Shown: piece by piece, positions 1-9,733 of the stretch
How positions within the stretch are numbered: position 1 is the first letter of the stretch
How the letters are laid out: every line of letters starts with the position of its first letter
Source: Yersinia vastinensis
Lineage (GTDB): Bacteria; Pseudomonadota; Gammaproteobacteria; Enterobacterales; Enterobacteriaceae
Length of the DNA: 64,000 nt
Direction of reading: 5' to 3'
Assembly (NCBI RefSeq): GCF_902726565.1
Contig: NZ_CACVAF010000009.1
Coordinates: forward strand, 105,971 to 169,970
Program-made: the position numbers and the translations under genes
Notes under the pieces: generated by a model
Told to the model about the DNA's origin: nothing
Database searches by the model: none
What the model saw: only the letters and a program-made list of their open reading frames with translations

Positions 1-1250
1 CTCGGCAGAGAGTTCGGGCTATTGTTGGTGCTTCTTCAGGCAATTTGGTTGAATGGTTCGATTTCTATATTTATTCTTTCTGTGCGCTCTACTTTGCGCC
101 ACTTTTCTTTCCTAGTGATAATCCTACGACACAATTAGTTCAAACTGCGGGGGTTTTTGCTGCGGGCTTTTTGATGCGACCAATTGGCGGCTGGTTATTT
201 GGTTATATTGCTGATAAGCATGGGCGTAAGCTCTCAATGCTTATTTCGGTTTATATGATGTGTGCCGGTTCGCTGATGATTGCTTGCCTACCTACCTATG
301 CCTCGATTGGAAGTTTGGCACCAATTTTACTATTGGTTGCACGTTTATTCCAAGGGCTATCAGTTGGCGGAGAATATGGCACTAGCGCAACTTATATGAG
401 TGAGGTTGCAGTAAAAGGGCGTAAAGGTTTTTATGCTTCATTCCAGTATGTCACATTAATCGGTGGTCAATTACTGGCTTTACTGGTACTGGTTTTATTA
501 CAACAAACACTCTCATCCGAAGTGTTACATAGCTGGGGATGGCGTATTCCTTTCGTATTAGGTGCGCTGCTGGCAGTTGTTGCACTTTATTTACGCCGTT
601 CATTGAATGAAACTTCAGATGAAAAGACGCGCAATAAGAAAGATGCCGGCAGTTTGAAAGGGCTGTGGAAAAACCGCCGTGCCTTTATTATGGTATTGGG
701 CTTCACTGCGGGTGGTTCGCTTTCTTTTTATACTTACACCACCTATATGCAAAAGTATTTAGTTAATACTGCGGGCATGGATGTGAAAACTGCCAGTTTG
801 GTGATGACTGCTGCTTTGTTTATTTTTATGATAATTCAACCTTTATTTGGTGCATTGTCTGACCGTATTAGTCGACGTACATCTATGCTCACTTTTGGGT
901 TATTAGCTATGTTGCTGACGGTTCCAATTTTACATGCGCTAAAAGGTGTTACCAGCCCTTATATTGCCTTTATGTTAATTGTCACTGCTCTTATTATTGT
1001 CAGCTTTTATACCTCCATTGGCGGGTTGCTGAAAGCAGAAATGTTCCCGCCAGAAGTCCGGGCACTGGGGGTTGGTTTATCTTATGCTGTCGCAAATGCC
1101 ATGTTTGGTGGCAGTGCCGAATATGTGGCGCTATCACTCAAGTCATTTGATATGGAGAGCAGCTTCTTTTGGTACGTCTCTGCAATGTGTTTCCTGACTT
1201 TCCTCGTCTCTTTACGTTTACATCGTAAAGGGCAAGAAGTTGATTTATAA
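1..1250 (+). CDS. kgtP: alpha-ketoglutarate permease KgtP, 5' end cut by window
   Basis: Proton-linked uptake of 2-oxoglutarate across the inner membrane (major facilitator superfamily, metabolite:H+ symporter branch). The open frame runs from the first bases (phase 3) with no start in the window, so about 15-20 N-terminal residues are missing. The family's G-N-x-V-E-W-F-D-F-Y opening, the loop motif ADKHGRK and [12 protein letters not shown] are all visible, with about twelve hydrophobic segments. The C-terminus LHRKG matches E. coli KgtP closely as I remember it. It converges with the radical SAM operon, with only about 40 bp between the genes. Confident call; only the start is unknown. Confidence 0.93.
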   Translation, partial: RQRVRAIVGASSGNLVEWFDFYIYSFCALYFAPLFFPSDNPTTQLVQTAGVFAAGFLMRPIGGWLFGYIADKHGRKLSMLISVYMMCAGSLMIACLPTYASIGSLAPILLLVARLFQGLSVGGEYGTSATYMSEVAVKGRKGFYASFQYVTLIGGQLLALLVLVLLQQTLSSEVLHSWGWRIPFVLGALLAVVALYLRRSLNETSDEKTRNKKDAGSLKGLWKNRRAFIMVLGFTAGGSLSFYTYTTYMQKYLVNTAGMDVKTASLVMTAALFIFMIIQPLFGALSDRISRRTSMLTFGLLAMLLTVPILHALKGVTSPYIAFMLIVTALIIVSFYTSIGGLLKAEMFPPEVRALGVGLSYAVANAMFGGSAEYVALSLKSFDMESSFFWYVSAMCFLTFLVSLRLHRKGQEVDL

Positions 1251-1269
1251 ATTAAATTATAAATACCTA

Positions 1270-1304
1270 TAATAAAAAATTGAGGCCACAATCATGTGGC
1301 TTCA
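1270..1304 (-). terminator. terminator of the peptide-maturation operon, overlapping the last stop codon
   Basis: A 10-bp stem (1281-1290 with 1295-1304, one G-U pair) has a 4-base loop. Read on the minus strand it is followed by AATTTTTTATT. The stop codon of the radical SAM gene lies inside the hairpin. It also separates the operon from convergent kgtP. Confidence 0.7.
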
Positions 1305-2611
1305 GTGGTATTAGCGATGTAATGTTGGATTGTTGCCAGCAAATTCCCTGTCCCGCAGCATGTATCATTATATCCTTCAGTATGCCGGCGATTAATGACG
1401 CGGTCGTGGGGGCATCCACCGTGACAAATAGAAAACCACTGACAATGGTGCATTTTTATCGTCGCCTCTTTTTCCTCATTGATGGCTTGTTGATTATGGG
1501 ATGAGTGAGCTAAAAGATCGGCTAAGTCAGTATGTAATAATGAACCATAAATACTGTCTTTATCACCGACATATTTATCACAGGGGGAGACATCTCCGTT
1601 GGGCTCCAAAGTAATTATCTCTTGTGAACAATTCCCAGACCAATAACAAGCGGCAGTTTTTGTCGCCGGGTTTTTTAGCACTTTGATAAAATCGTCAAAA
1701 ACAGCGATATGTATCTTATCTTGATAACCTTTAACCCAGAGCGTAAACAGTATGGAGAGAAAGTTAATAAACTCGGCATAACTGATGAAACTGTTGCCGA
1801 TGTATTCACCTTTAACTAACCGATTGTCAGGCACTATATTGAGGAACTCAATACTGGTTAATTCAATTGAAATAAAGTAATCGAGCATTTCTTTCATATC
1901 CGTTTGGTACACATCTCGATCAACAACTATGAGGGCACCATACAATATATTATGTTGCTGTAATTTTTTTATTCCTTTTGCAATACGATCGGAAGTTCCC
2001 CTTCCTCGATAGTCAATTCTTCTTTTATCATTCACTGCTGGGACACCATCCAGACTTATTCCGACATTCATTCCAATACCTTGAATAAACTTTAGCCACT
2101 CATCTGAAATACTGACTAAGTTTGATTGCATCGTATTCGTAATATATTGTCCCGGCCGTTTAAATTGTTGTTGCAACCAGATCAACTTTTTAAAAAAAGC
2201 AGGTTTGAGTAATGTTATTTCACCGCCATGCCATACAAACTCAAATCTATTTACATTAGGAATAGCCAGAATCTGGCGTACACTATGAACTAGTGTATGA
2301 AATGAAACCGTTTGGTTGGGGCCTTCGGCCCATGAATGGCAATAGGTACAGCGTAGATTACATAAACGTGTCGCCTTCAATACAATAACCAGTTTTTCTG
2401 CTTTGATTGCTTTTGCAGAGATATATTTCTTTATTTCTTGATTGTATATTTCCACCTCATCATTATCTAATATTTGATCGGCAGGGATTTTACCGATCAA
2501 ATATGCGGATAATGATTTATATTCACAAGTTTCAAGTTTTTTTAAATGTTGAGTGTCTATATCATTAATTTTAATGCAATCAATGTTTTTGACTGGAATT
2601 CTATTTTCCAT
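1292..2611 (-). CDS. radical SAM peptide maturase, XyeB-like (three-residue cyclophane-forming type)
   Basis: Predicted to modify the small precursor peptide encoded at the other end of this operon. The protein has 439 residues. The SAM-cluster motif C-N-L-R-C-T-Y-C (C84, C88, C91) is followed by the W-H-G-G-E segment near 127-131 and the I-S-L-D-G strand near 185-189. A SPASM-type C-terminus carries C322, C328, C344, C390, C396, C400 and C418/C419, enough for auxiliary [4Fe-4S] clusters. Size, a ~75-residue N-terminal extension and context fit the XyeB/3-CyFE group that joins an aromatic side chain to the beta carbon of a residue two positions on. An anaerobic sulfatase maturase is less likely because no sulfatase is nearby. 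Family assignment is from memory; the chemistry is inferred. It is the last gene of the operon, 17 bp after the ATPase gene. Confidence 0.85.
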   Translation of the reverse strand: MENRIPVKNIDCIKINDIDTQHLKKLETCEYKSLSAYLIGKIPADQILDNDEVEIYNQEIKKYISAKAIKAEKLVIVLKATRLCNLRCTYCHSWAEGPNQTVSFHTLVHSVRQILAIPNVNRFEFVWHGGEITLLKPAFFKKLIWLQQQFKRPGQYITNTMQSNLVSISDEWLKFIQGIGMNVGISLDGVPAVNDKRRIDYRGRGTSDRIAKGIKKLQQHNILYGALIVVDRDVYQTDMKEMLDYFISIELTSIEFLNIVPDNRLVKGEYIGNSFISYAEFINFLSILFTLWVKGYQDKIHIAVFDDFIKVLKNPATKTAACYWSGNCSQEIITLEPNGDVSPCDKYVGDKDSIYGSLLHTDLADLLAHSSHNQQAINEEKEATIKMHHCQWFSICHGGCPHDRVINRRHTEGYNDTCCGTGNLLATIQHYIANTTEAT

Positions 2612-2628
2612 AAAATATTCCTATTTGG

Positions 2629-3288
2629 TCATGTGAAATTACCATCTTTCATATTGATTACTCTATTTCCGTAAGTGGCTGCTTCAACTGAATGCGTCAC
2701 CATAATAATAGTGGTGCCTTTTTTATTTATATATTTCAATTGCTGGAGTACAGCATGTGCATTTTTGCTATCTAAATTCCCAGTAGGTTCATCAGCCAAA
2801 AGCAATGTGGGTTTAGACACCATCGCCCGGGCGATAGCTACACGCTGCTGTTGACCGCCTGATAATTGCGCAGGCTTATGTTCTCTCCGGTTATCAATAC
2901 CGAAGAGAGTTAAAATCTGATCGACTCTTTCAATCCGCTCTTTCTTGTTAATACCCCGATATTTAAGGGGTAATGCAATATTATCAAAAATGGATAGATG
3001 AGGTATAAGATTAAATGATTGAAAAATATACCCTATCAGAGTTCTTCTCAGAATGATCTTTTGTGAATAACTTAAGTTAGTTATTTCCTCTCCCGCGAGA
3101 GTTAGTGAACCACTATCCAAATTATCAAATAGACCAATGATATTGAGCAGTGTTGATTTTCCCGATCCCGATGGTCCCATAATTGAAACGAAATCGCCTT
3201 TTTCAACAGAAAAATTCAAATGATTAAGAACCTTAGTCTTTATTGTTTTGGTTATGTAGCATTTTTCAGCATTTTGTATATTTAGCAT
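2629..3288 (-). CDS. ABC transporter ATPase, LolD/MacB type, of the peptide exporter
   Basis: ATP-hydrolysing subunit expected to drive the FtsX-type permease encoded two genes upstream. Walker A GPSGSGKST, the Q-loop region, signature LSGGQQQRVAIARAM and Walker B LLLADEPTGNLDS are all intact. The 219-residue length from the chosen start is normal for LolD/MacB ATPases. An upstream in-frame ATG at 3345 lies inside the adaptor gene. I prefer the ATG at 3288, which comes two bases after the adaptor's stop codon, gives the usual M-L-x-I-Q-N opening and suggests translational coupling. The three transporter parts are separate polypeptides, unlike E. coli MacB, where ATPase and permease are fused. 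Confidence 0.88.
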   Translation of the reverse strand: MLNIQNAEKCYITKTIKTKVLNHLNFSVEKGDFVSIMGPSGSGKSTLLNIIGLFDNLDSGSLTLAGEEITNLSYSQKIILRRTLIGYIFQSFNLIPHLSIFDNIALPLKYRGINKKERIERVDQILTLFGIDNRREHKPAQLSGGQQQRVAIARAMVSKPTLLLADEPTGNLDSKNAHAVLQQLKYINKKGTTIIMVTHSVEAATYGNRVINMKDGNFT

Positions 3289-3289
3289 T

Positions 3290-4552
3290 TTATTTAAACT
3301 CAATGATATCGTATTCATTATTATTGGTTTCAGGAGGCATGACAATATGTTGTCCAGCCGTCAGCCCTGCTGTGATCTCTGTTTTTATGGCACTTCTTCG
3401 TTTAATGCTTACTTTGGATTTAATGGCTGTATCTTTTTCTGGTTGGTAAATATAGATAAAATAATCCCCATTTTTGCCAGAGACAATACTTTCTGTCGGA
3501 ACTAGTAATACGTTATCATTTTCTTCCTGCAATATAATCTGTATTTCAATCGACTGTCCTCTCTTTAACGGAAAAATACTTTCTTGATACGGTACAAGTT
3601 TGGCTTTGAACTTACCATTTTCAACAATGGTTGATACCGACTCAATGAGGAGAGGGACATTCTGACCATTTATTTGTGAAACGATATGGCTCTGCGGTAT
3701 GATTTTATCGAGATAATACTCACTGAAGTAAACATTAAAATAGTATGATTGTAAATTATCTATTATTGCGATTTTTTTACCGGGTTTTATCTGCTGACCT
3801 AACTCAATATCCAGAACAGATAATGTTCCATCAATTGGTGCAGTTATTACTAGCTGATCCATACCATCTTCAATCATTCCCATCATTCTCTCTAGTAATG
3901 AAATAGAATTCTCTATCTCCTTAAATTGTGATGGAAATGATTTTTTATTTTTATCATTATGTTCCCGCAATATGTCAACTTTTATCTGCCAGTTTCTTAG
4001 CATGCCAATTTGGTTTTCTAATTCAGATTTGGCAATCATTGATTTCCTATCTAGTACTTGATGTCTGTCTAATGCTTTAGAAATGACAGCTATTTGATAC
4101 TCTGCGTCTTGCAAGTTTATTTTTGTGTCTCGATTATCTTGCTCAAGCTGCATTTTTATATTACGCAGGTTATTTATTTTTTCTGCAATATTCGCTATTC
4201 TAGATGTTGCTTCTAGCATAAAGTCATAGTTTGATAAATTGGCAATAACATCACCTTTAGCCACAGTATCAAAGGCCTGCTTTGTGATATCTATAACTTT
4301 CCCACCGCGTTCACTTGAGATAATTATGCTCTCCTTTGGTACTGTAATTGCCCGTGTAATGAGTAGATCTTGATACGACTCTGGCTTAATTTCATGAAAG
4401 ATAACATCCTCTCGCGAAACTAGGAGTGCTCGCTGAATTGTTGATAAATAATATACAGAGTAAAGGCTGCCAATAAACAGCATTAGCACGAAAATAATAA
4501 TTAATTTAGCGCTGTTATTTATATGTTTTTTTGGTTCTATTTTTATATCCAT
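3290..4552 (-). CDS. HlyD/MacA-like periplasmic adaptor of the peptide exporter
   Basis: Membrane fusion protein that would link the inner-membrane permease to an outer-membrane channel such as TolC (not encoded here). The protein has 420 residues: a short cytoplasmic N-terminus with a single membrane segment near 16-35, a first half-lipoyl region around 75-110 with S-S-E-R-G-G-K-V-x-D, a predicted alpha-helical hairpin near 115-225, a second half-lipoyl near 235-265 (TAPIDGTLS and V-L-D-I-E-L-G), and a beta-barrel C-terminus. It sits between permease and ATPase with 5-bp and 1-bp gaps. HlyD superfamily is clear; substrate is inferred from the precursor gene. Confidence 0.85.
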   Translation of the reverse strand: MDIKIEPKKHINNSAKLIIIFVLMLFIGSLYSVYYLSTIQRALLVSREDVIFHEIKPESYQDLLITRAITVPKESIIISSERGGKVIDITKQAFDTVAKGDVIANLSNYDFMLEATSRIANIAEKINNLRNIKMQLEQDNRDTKINLQDAEYQIAVISKALDRHQVLDRKSMIAKSELENQIGMLRNWQIKVDILREHNDKNKKSFPSQFKEIENSISLLERMMGMIEDGMDQLVITAPIDGTLSVLDIELGQQIKPGKKIAIIDNLQSYYFNVYFSEYYLDKIIPQSHIVSQINGQNVPLLIESVSTIVENGKFKAKLVPYQESIFPLKRGQSIEIQIILQEENDNVLLVPTESIVSGKNGDYFIYIYQPEKDTAIKSKVSIKRRSAIKTEITAGLTAGQHIVMPPETNNNEYDIIEFK

Positions 4553-4557
4553 GGGTA

Positions 4558-6945
4558 TTATTTATTTCCAAAAATATTCAATGATTTGCTGCTAAATATG
4601 AGTGTGACAACCATGACTGTAATTACACTTAACATGAAAATAATAAGTGCGCTGGTGGCATAAATATAAGAAATACTATTCACTAAGGGGTATTGACTGA
4701 GCCAGCGTTGCAATAATAAAAAACTGATAGGAAGTGATATTCCAGCGGCTATCACTATAGGGATTAGGTTTTGTTGTATAAAAAATATAACATTAGTATA
4801 AATAGAACCACCTATTGACTCCATTATTTCTAATGTTTTCCCTAGTCGTTTTGTTTCTGAAGTACCAACTATAATGGTGCTGATGAGTATTAATATTACA
4901 GAAAGTAAGGTGGCCATATTAATGGTCTCTTTCATAAGTTTGTTATTGTTAAAGTAATCTTGATGTAATTCATTGGCGGATTTTATCTGTTCAGTGCTAA
5001 CGTTATAGTGTTTTAATATTTTCTCTACAGCAGCGCGATCTGTAATGTTATTTAGCTTGATTGCAGCATAGCGTTGGGCACTGTTCTGAATAAAAATAAG
5101 TAACGGAGATGATACATCCTCTCGCTCGGCAAGATGGAAATCATCGATAACTCTAAGGATTCTTACGGTCTGCGGTGTACCGCTTTCGTTAATGTAAAAT
5201 ATGTTATTCAATACCTGATCATAGGAATATAGCCCCATTAATGCCAAAAAAGACTTAGTAGCAATAGCATGGTGCATATTATTACTGGTGCTCGGCAATA
5301 TTAGATTATTATCACCTGCAAGTGTTTTTATCCCCCATGTATTAATGAAGTGCTTATTTACATTTAGTGTGTTAACCGTAATAAGTTTATCTTTCTCCTG
5401 TTGATTGTGGTGAAAAATAGAAATATTTCTTCTCGACATATCAAATGGACGCCAACTGCTCATCGCTATATTTTTGGTGCGAATTTTTTTATTTAATTCA
5501 TCTTGTAAGCTATTAATCAACACCTGGGATTTAAGGTCATCATTTAATGCAAAAGTCACTACATTATTTTTCTCATAGCCGAAATTATTGTTTTGCATCA
5601 AGTATATTTGCGTCATGATACCTGCCCATAAATAAATGATGATGCCAGCAATAATAATTTGCAGACAAAACATAATGCGATGCATATTCTGAGTATGAGT
5701 TTGTCGAGCATAAATACTGTCATAATAGATATGGCTAGGGAGTGATAGTGTAAATAAGAATAAAATATGAGCAAGCAAAATGGCAATGTACGTTGCAGCT
5801 AAAGTCATAGAAAATGCGGTTAAAAAATCCTGACTACCTTGAGTCAGTATGAGTTCTCTGACGTTATCAGAAAACTGTGTGAGTGATATTAAAATGAAAA
5901 GAACCAATAGAAGCATAAATACAGTTTGTAATGTTGCGATGAAAAAAGATTCAATCAGTAGTTGATACAGAGAGGCTCCGACGGCTTTTTTCACATAGAA
6001 ACTGTTTTTCTTATTGTTGTTAATGACATTATTAATGTTGAAGAAGTTCATGGTCGTGGTTAAAAAAACAAACAAACCTGTAGCGTATAAAATATTTAAA
6101 TATGCGCTTGACACAACGGAACTCATTTCATCGGGGAGTGCATTGTCATAATGGATATCAGTGATATTGCGGACTGATAATTGAATGAACTCTTCAGGGC
6201 TAAAGGGTGCACCAGGAAGTTGGGGGGCATGTTGGCTAATGTGTGAATTCAATTGTTTAATATTAGGCTTTATTCCCGATTCCATAGTGATAAAAACGTA
6301 GGCGTGCGTGTCATACCAATCGTGCCTTTTATCATGGTAGTTCTCTATTATGTCAGGAGACAATGTGACGAAAGCTCCGGTTTTAAAGCGACTGGATTTA
6401 TCAAGTTCAACCATATCTTTAATAATGAATTGTCCTTTATCTCCGAGTGTAATGACGTGGCCCTGCGGAGTATCTAAATGAAGATATCGATGGTTGAACT
6501 CGGGGGTGATAATAATTTCGTTATGTGCCAAGTGAGAGGGCTTTTGTCGAAAAGGGTTTACGGCATCAAAAAAATCAGTGCTAACTGCATAGATATCTAC
6601 ATCAGAATATGTCTTATCGTTAACCTGCAAGTGAGTAACAATACGAACCATAGAATCCACGCGTTTGATATTTTTATCATTCTTTAAAACGGAAGTCAGC
6701 GGTAAGGGGGATTGTGCTGATTTTACTTCATCACCATTGGGCAGGTTAAACTGTGTTTCTATCCGATAAATATCATTGTAATTGTTATGTTGTTTTTCAA
6801 TGCGATCATCCGTTAAATAAAGAAGTAAAACTAAGAACGAGGAGATTAATCCAATGGCTGTTACTATTATGGCTAACAGGCTTGATAATGGACTTATTTT
6901 CAAATCATTGAAAAATTCACTTGTCAGCATATGGAAGTATCTCAC
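4558..6945 (-). CDS. FtsX/MacB-like ABC permease of the peptide exporter
   Basis: Inner-membrane subunit of 795 residues with no ATPase domain. It shows the duplicated FtsX layout: membrane helix near 16-43, a large periplasmic domain to about 280, three helices near 280-405, another helix near 425-447, a second periplasmic domain to about 680, then three C-terminal helices (about 680-700, 730-750, 765-790). The size resembles paired-FtsX permeases of the YtrF/SalY/MacB type. It is the first gene after the precursor, 177 bp downstream of it, with a stem-loop in the gap. No C39 or other peptidase domain is visible, so leader removal is not explained by this protein. Codon use is AT-rich like the rest of this operon. 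Confidence 0.82.
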   Translation of the reverse strand: MRYFHMLTSEFFNDLKISPLSSLLAIIVTAIGLISSFLVLLLYLTDDRIEKQHNNYNDIYRIETQFNLPNGDEVKSAQSPLPLTSVLKNDKNIKRVDSMVRIVTHLQVNDKTYSDVDIYAVSTDFFDAVNPFRQKPSHLAHNEIIITPEFNHRYLHLDTPQGHVITLGDKGQFIIKDMVELDKSSRFKTGAFVTLSPDIIENYHDKRHDWYDTHAYVFITMESGIKPNIKQLNSHISQHAPQLPGAPFSPEEFIQLSVRNITDIHYDNALPDEMSSVVSSAYLNILYATGLFVFLTTTMNFFNINNVINNNKKNSFYVKKAVGASLYQLLIESFFIATLQTVFMLLLVLFILISLTQFSDNVRELILTQGSQDFLTAFSMTLAATYIAILLAHILFLFTLSLPSHIYYDSIYARQTHTQNMHRIMFCLQIIIAGIIIYLWAGIMTQIYLMQNNNFGYEKNNVVTFALNDDLKSQVLINSLQDELNKKIRTKNIAMSSWRPFDMSRRNISIFHHNQQEKDKLITVNTLNVNKHFINTWGIKTLAGDNNLILPSTSNNMHHAIATKSFLALMGLYSYDQVLNNIFYINESGTPQTVRILRVIDDFHLAEREDVSSPLLIFIQNSAQRYAAIKLNNITDRAAVEKILKHYNVSTEQIKSANELHQDYFNNNKLMKETINMATLLSVILILISTIIVGTSETKRLGKTLEIMESIGGSIYTNVIFFIQQNLIPIVIAAGISLPISFLLLQRWLSQYPLVNSISYIYATSALIIFMLSVITVMVVTLIFSSKSLNIFGNK

Positions 6946-7060
6946 TTGTTTTAATGAAATTTAGTGATGTTATTTCTTTAAATTATTTATTTTAATTATC
7001 GTATCAACACTAAAATATATTATATTTCTATTGCAATGCTGAAAATATACTGAGTAACAG

Positions 7061-7097
7061 TTAGGATTAAGATGTTAATGAAACACCTTAATCCAAT
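7061..7097 (-). promoter_or_regulatory. RNA stem-loop between precursor gene and export genes
   Basis: Arms 7064-7076 and 7082-7094 pair over 13 bp. The single A-C mismatch on the plus strand becomes a G-U pair in the minus-strand transcript, with a 5-base loop. No U-run follows, so it looks like an mRNA processing or stabilising hairpin (or weak attenuator) that would let the precursor be made in excess over the transporter and maturase. Structure is seen; role is inferred. Confidence 0.5.
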
Positions 7098-7122
7098 ATA
7101 TTAAAAAATGTCATTGATTAAC

Positions 7123-7335
7123 TTATTGTTGAGTAAAGCTTTTTGACCAATTCCATGCGGTTATTTTGGTATTGGTTCCGTTGTTTTTTAAATTTTCTAT
7201 TTCATGGTCATTTATAGAGAGCGAATTATTTTCAAATGATGCTTCTAATGACGCTAACTTGGTTCTCAACATCATTAAATTTGTCTTGTTTGTTTTTCCG
7301 TCAGTTTGGTGTGAAATATGCATATAATTCTCCAT
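7123..7335 (-). CDS. XyeA-like RiPP precursor peptide with aromatic core at the C-terminus
   Basis: Substrate candidate for the radical SAM enzyme of this operon. The 70-residue reading has a polar, Asn/Lys-rich leader and ends W61-N-W-S-K-S-F-T-Q-Q70. Known three-residue cyclophane motifs are aromatic-x-(N/D/K/R/S/Q); W63-S64-K65 and F67-T68-Q69 fit, while W61-N-W63 does not. Start choice is open. ATG 7335 has AGGA 10 bases upstream; ATG 7323 (66 aa) has a better GGAG 6 bases upstream and may be the real start. It is the promoter-proximal gene, 177 bp before the permease gene. There is no GG or GA leader cleavage site directly before the core. The call rests on context plus the core, which resembles XYE precursors as I remember them. 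Confidence 0.78.
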   Translation of the reverse strand: MENYMHISHQTDGKTNKTNLMMLRTKLASLEASFENNSLSINDHEIENLKNNGTNTKITAWNWSKSFTQQ

Positions 7336-7388
7336 TTAAATAATATCCTTTAGATGTTACTGAAGCTTGGTAAGTGTTCAGCCATTTA

Positions 7389-7417
7389 TTTGTAATTCTT
7401 TTTTTGGACTTTATCAA
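7389..7417 (-). promoter_or_regulatory. possible sigma-70 promoter of the precursor operon
   Basis: On the minus strand TTGATA (7417-7412), a 17-base spacer and TACAAA (7394-7389) lie about 55 bp upstream of the precursor start. The region 7336-7520 is very AT-rich, so chance matches are likely. No other regulator site was recognised there. Confidence 0.35.
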
Positions 7418-7519
7418 TGTTTTTTATTTCTGATTGTCACATAGCCTCTAATTAATTTTATTGTTATTTAAATTATTTTTTAGAACTAAATGTAACGATG
7501 ATGATGATAAGTTTTTTAT

Positions 7520-7544
7520 CAAATAAAAAGCCCCAAAAGGGGCT
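7520..7544 (-). terminator. rho-independent terminator after fghA
   Basis: Stem AGCCCC/GGGGCT with a 4-base loop (7529-7534 with 7539-7544). On the minus strand it is followed by TTTTTATTTG. It closes the frmA-fghA unit and insulates the peptide operon promoter behind it. Confidence 0.85.
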
Positions 7545-7583
7545 GGTAATATTTATTATTGATAATTTAGTTAGTTGCGACAG

Positions 7584-8429
7584 TTACGGGTGTAAATATT
7601 CCGCATGGAAGCGCAAGTGATCCTCAATAAAAGTCGCTATGGTGAAATAGCTATGATCATAACCAGGTTGAATACGCAGAGTCAGCGGCCAGTCACGTTG
7701 ACGCGCGAGTTCAGCCAGTTTTGCTGGCTGCAACTGGTCAGCCAGGAACTGATCACCATCACCTTGATCAACCAACATGGGTAATGTGGTTTGGGCATGA
7801 GTAAGTAAATGGCAACTATCATATTGCAGCCATTGGCTTTCATCCGCACCTAAATATGCTGTAAAGGCTTTGCGGCCCCAAGGGACTTGGCACGGATTGA
7901 CGATCGGTGCGAAAGCAGAAGCAGATTTATACTGACCAGGATTGCGTAAGGCGAGCATTAGTGCTCCATGGCCCCCCATTGAGTGACCACAGATAGATTG
8001 ATGCTCTTGGTTAACACTAAAATGCTGGCGGATTAGCGCTGGTAGCTCTTGGCTAATGTAATCGTACATTCGAAAATGCTCTGACCAAGGCGCTTGCGTT
8101 GCATTTAGATAAAAACCAGCGCCTTGCCCCAAATCATAGCTATCATCATTGGGCACTTCATCACCACGTGGGCTGGTATCGGGCATCACCAATACCAATC
8201 CGAGTTCGGCAGCAACTCTTTGTGCGCCTGCTTTCAGGGTGAAATTTTCATCATTACATGTCAGCCCTGAAAGCCAATAAAGCACGGGAGGAGGATTATC
8301 ATCCCGTGGCGGTGGCAGATAGATGCTGAAAGTCATATTACAATTCAGGCTGCTGGCGGCGTGGCGGTAGCGTTGCTGCCACCCACCAAACATCCGGTGC
8401 TCTTCGAGAAGTTCAAGTGACGTATTCAT
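7584..8429 (-). CDS. fghA: S-formylglutathione hydrolase
   Basis: Cytoplasmic esterase that splits S-formylglutathione to formate and glutathione, the last step of glutathione-dependent formaldehyde removal. The 281 residues have the alpha/beta-hydrolase fold: oxyanion-region Y-W-L-S-G-L-T-C near 50-57, nucleophile elbow GHSMGGHGA near 150, the catalytic Asp probably in the D-Q-G-D region near 225, and the His in G-Y-D-H-S-Y near 260. It is 20 bp downstream of frmA on the same strand, so one operon. It is equally close in name to FrmB or YeiG of E. coli; the reaction is the same. Confidence 0.93.
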   Translation of the reverse strand: MNTSLELLEEHRMFGGWQQRYRHAASSLNCNMTFSIYLPPPRDDNPPPVLYWLSGLTCNDENFTLKAGAQRVAAELGLVLVMPDTSPRGDEVPNDDSYDLGQGAGFYLNATQAPWSEHFRMYDYISQELPALIRQHFSVNQEHQSICGHSMGGHGALMLALRNPGQYKSASAFAPIVNPCQVPWGRKAFTAYLGADESQWLQYDSCHLLTHAQTTLPMLVDQGDGDQFLADQLQPAKLAELARQRDWPLTLRIQPGYDHSYFTIATFIEDHLRFHAEYLHP

Positions 8430-8449
8430 GCGTTGTCTGCCTCCTTGCC

Positions 8450-9622
<1,173 letters not shown>

Positions 9623-9733
9623 TTATATAAATATATTCTTTATGTATCATATATGTTGCATGTGGCTGTTCGTGATGATAGCCCATGATCATTGTATGAA
9701 TTATGACCGTAAACTGGGGTTGTGCTTGCTCAA

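Noticed and set aside
2629..6945. MacAB-type drug efflux system as the reading of the three transporter genes
   Set aside because: The set is flanked in one operon by a RiPP-like precursor and a radical SAM maturase, and ATPase and permease are separate, so peptide export is the better explanation.
7123..7335. Lasso or lanthipeptide precursor
   Set aside because: No Cys in the core and no lasso cyclase, LanM/LanB or C39 peptidase gene nearby; the aromatic core plus radical SAM enzyme fits cyclophane peptides.
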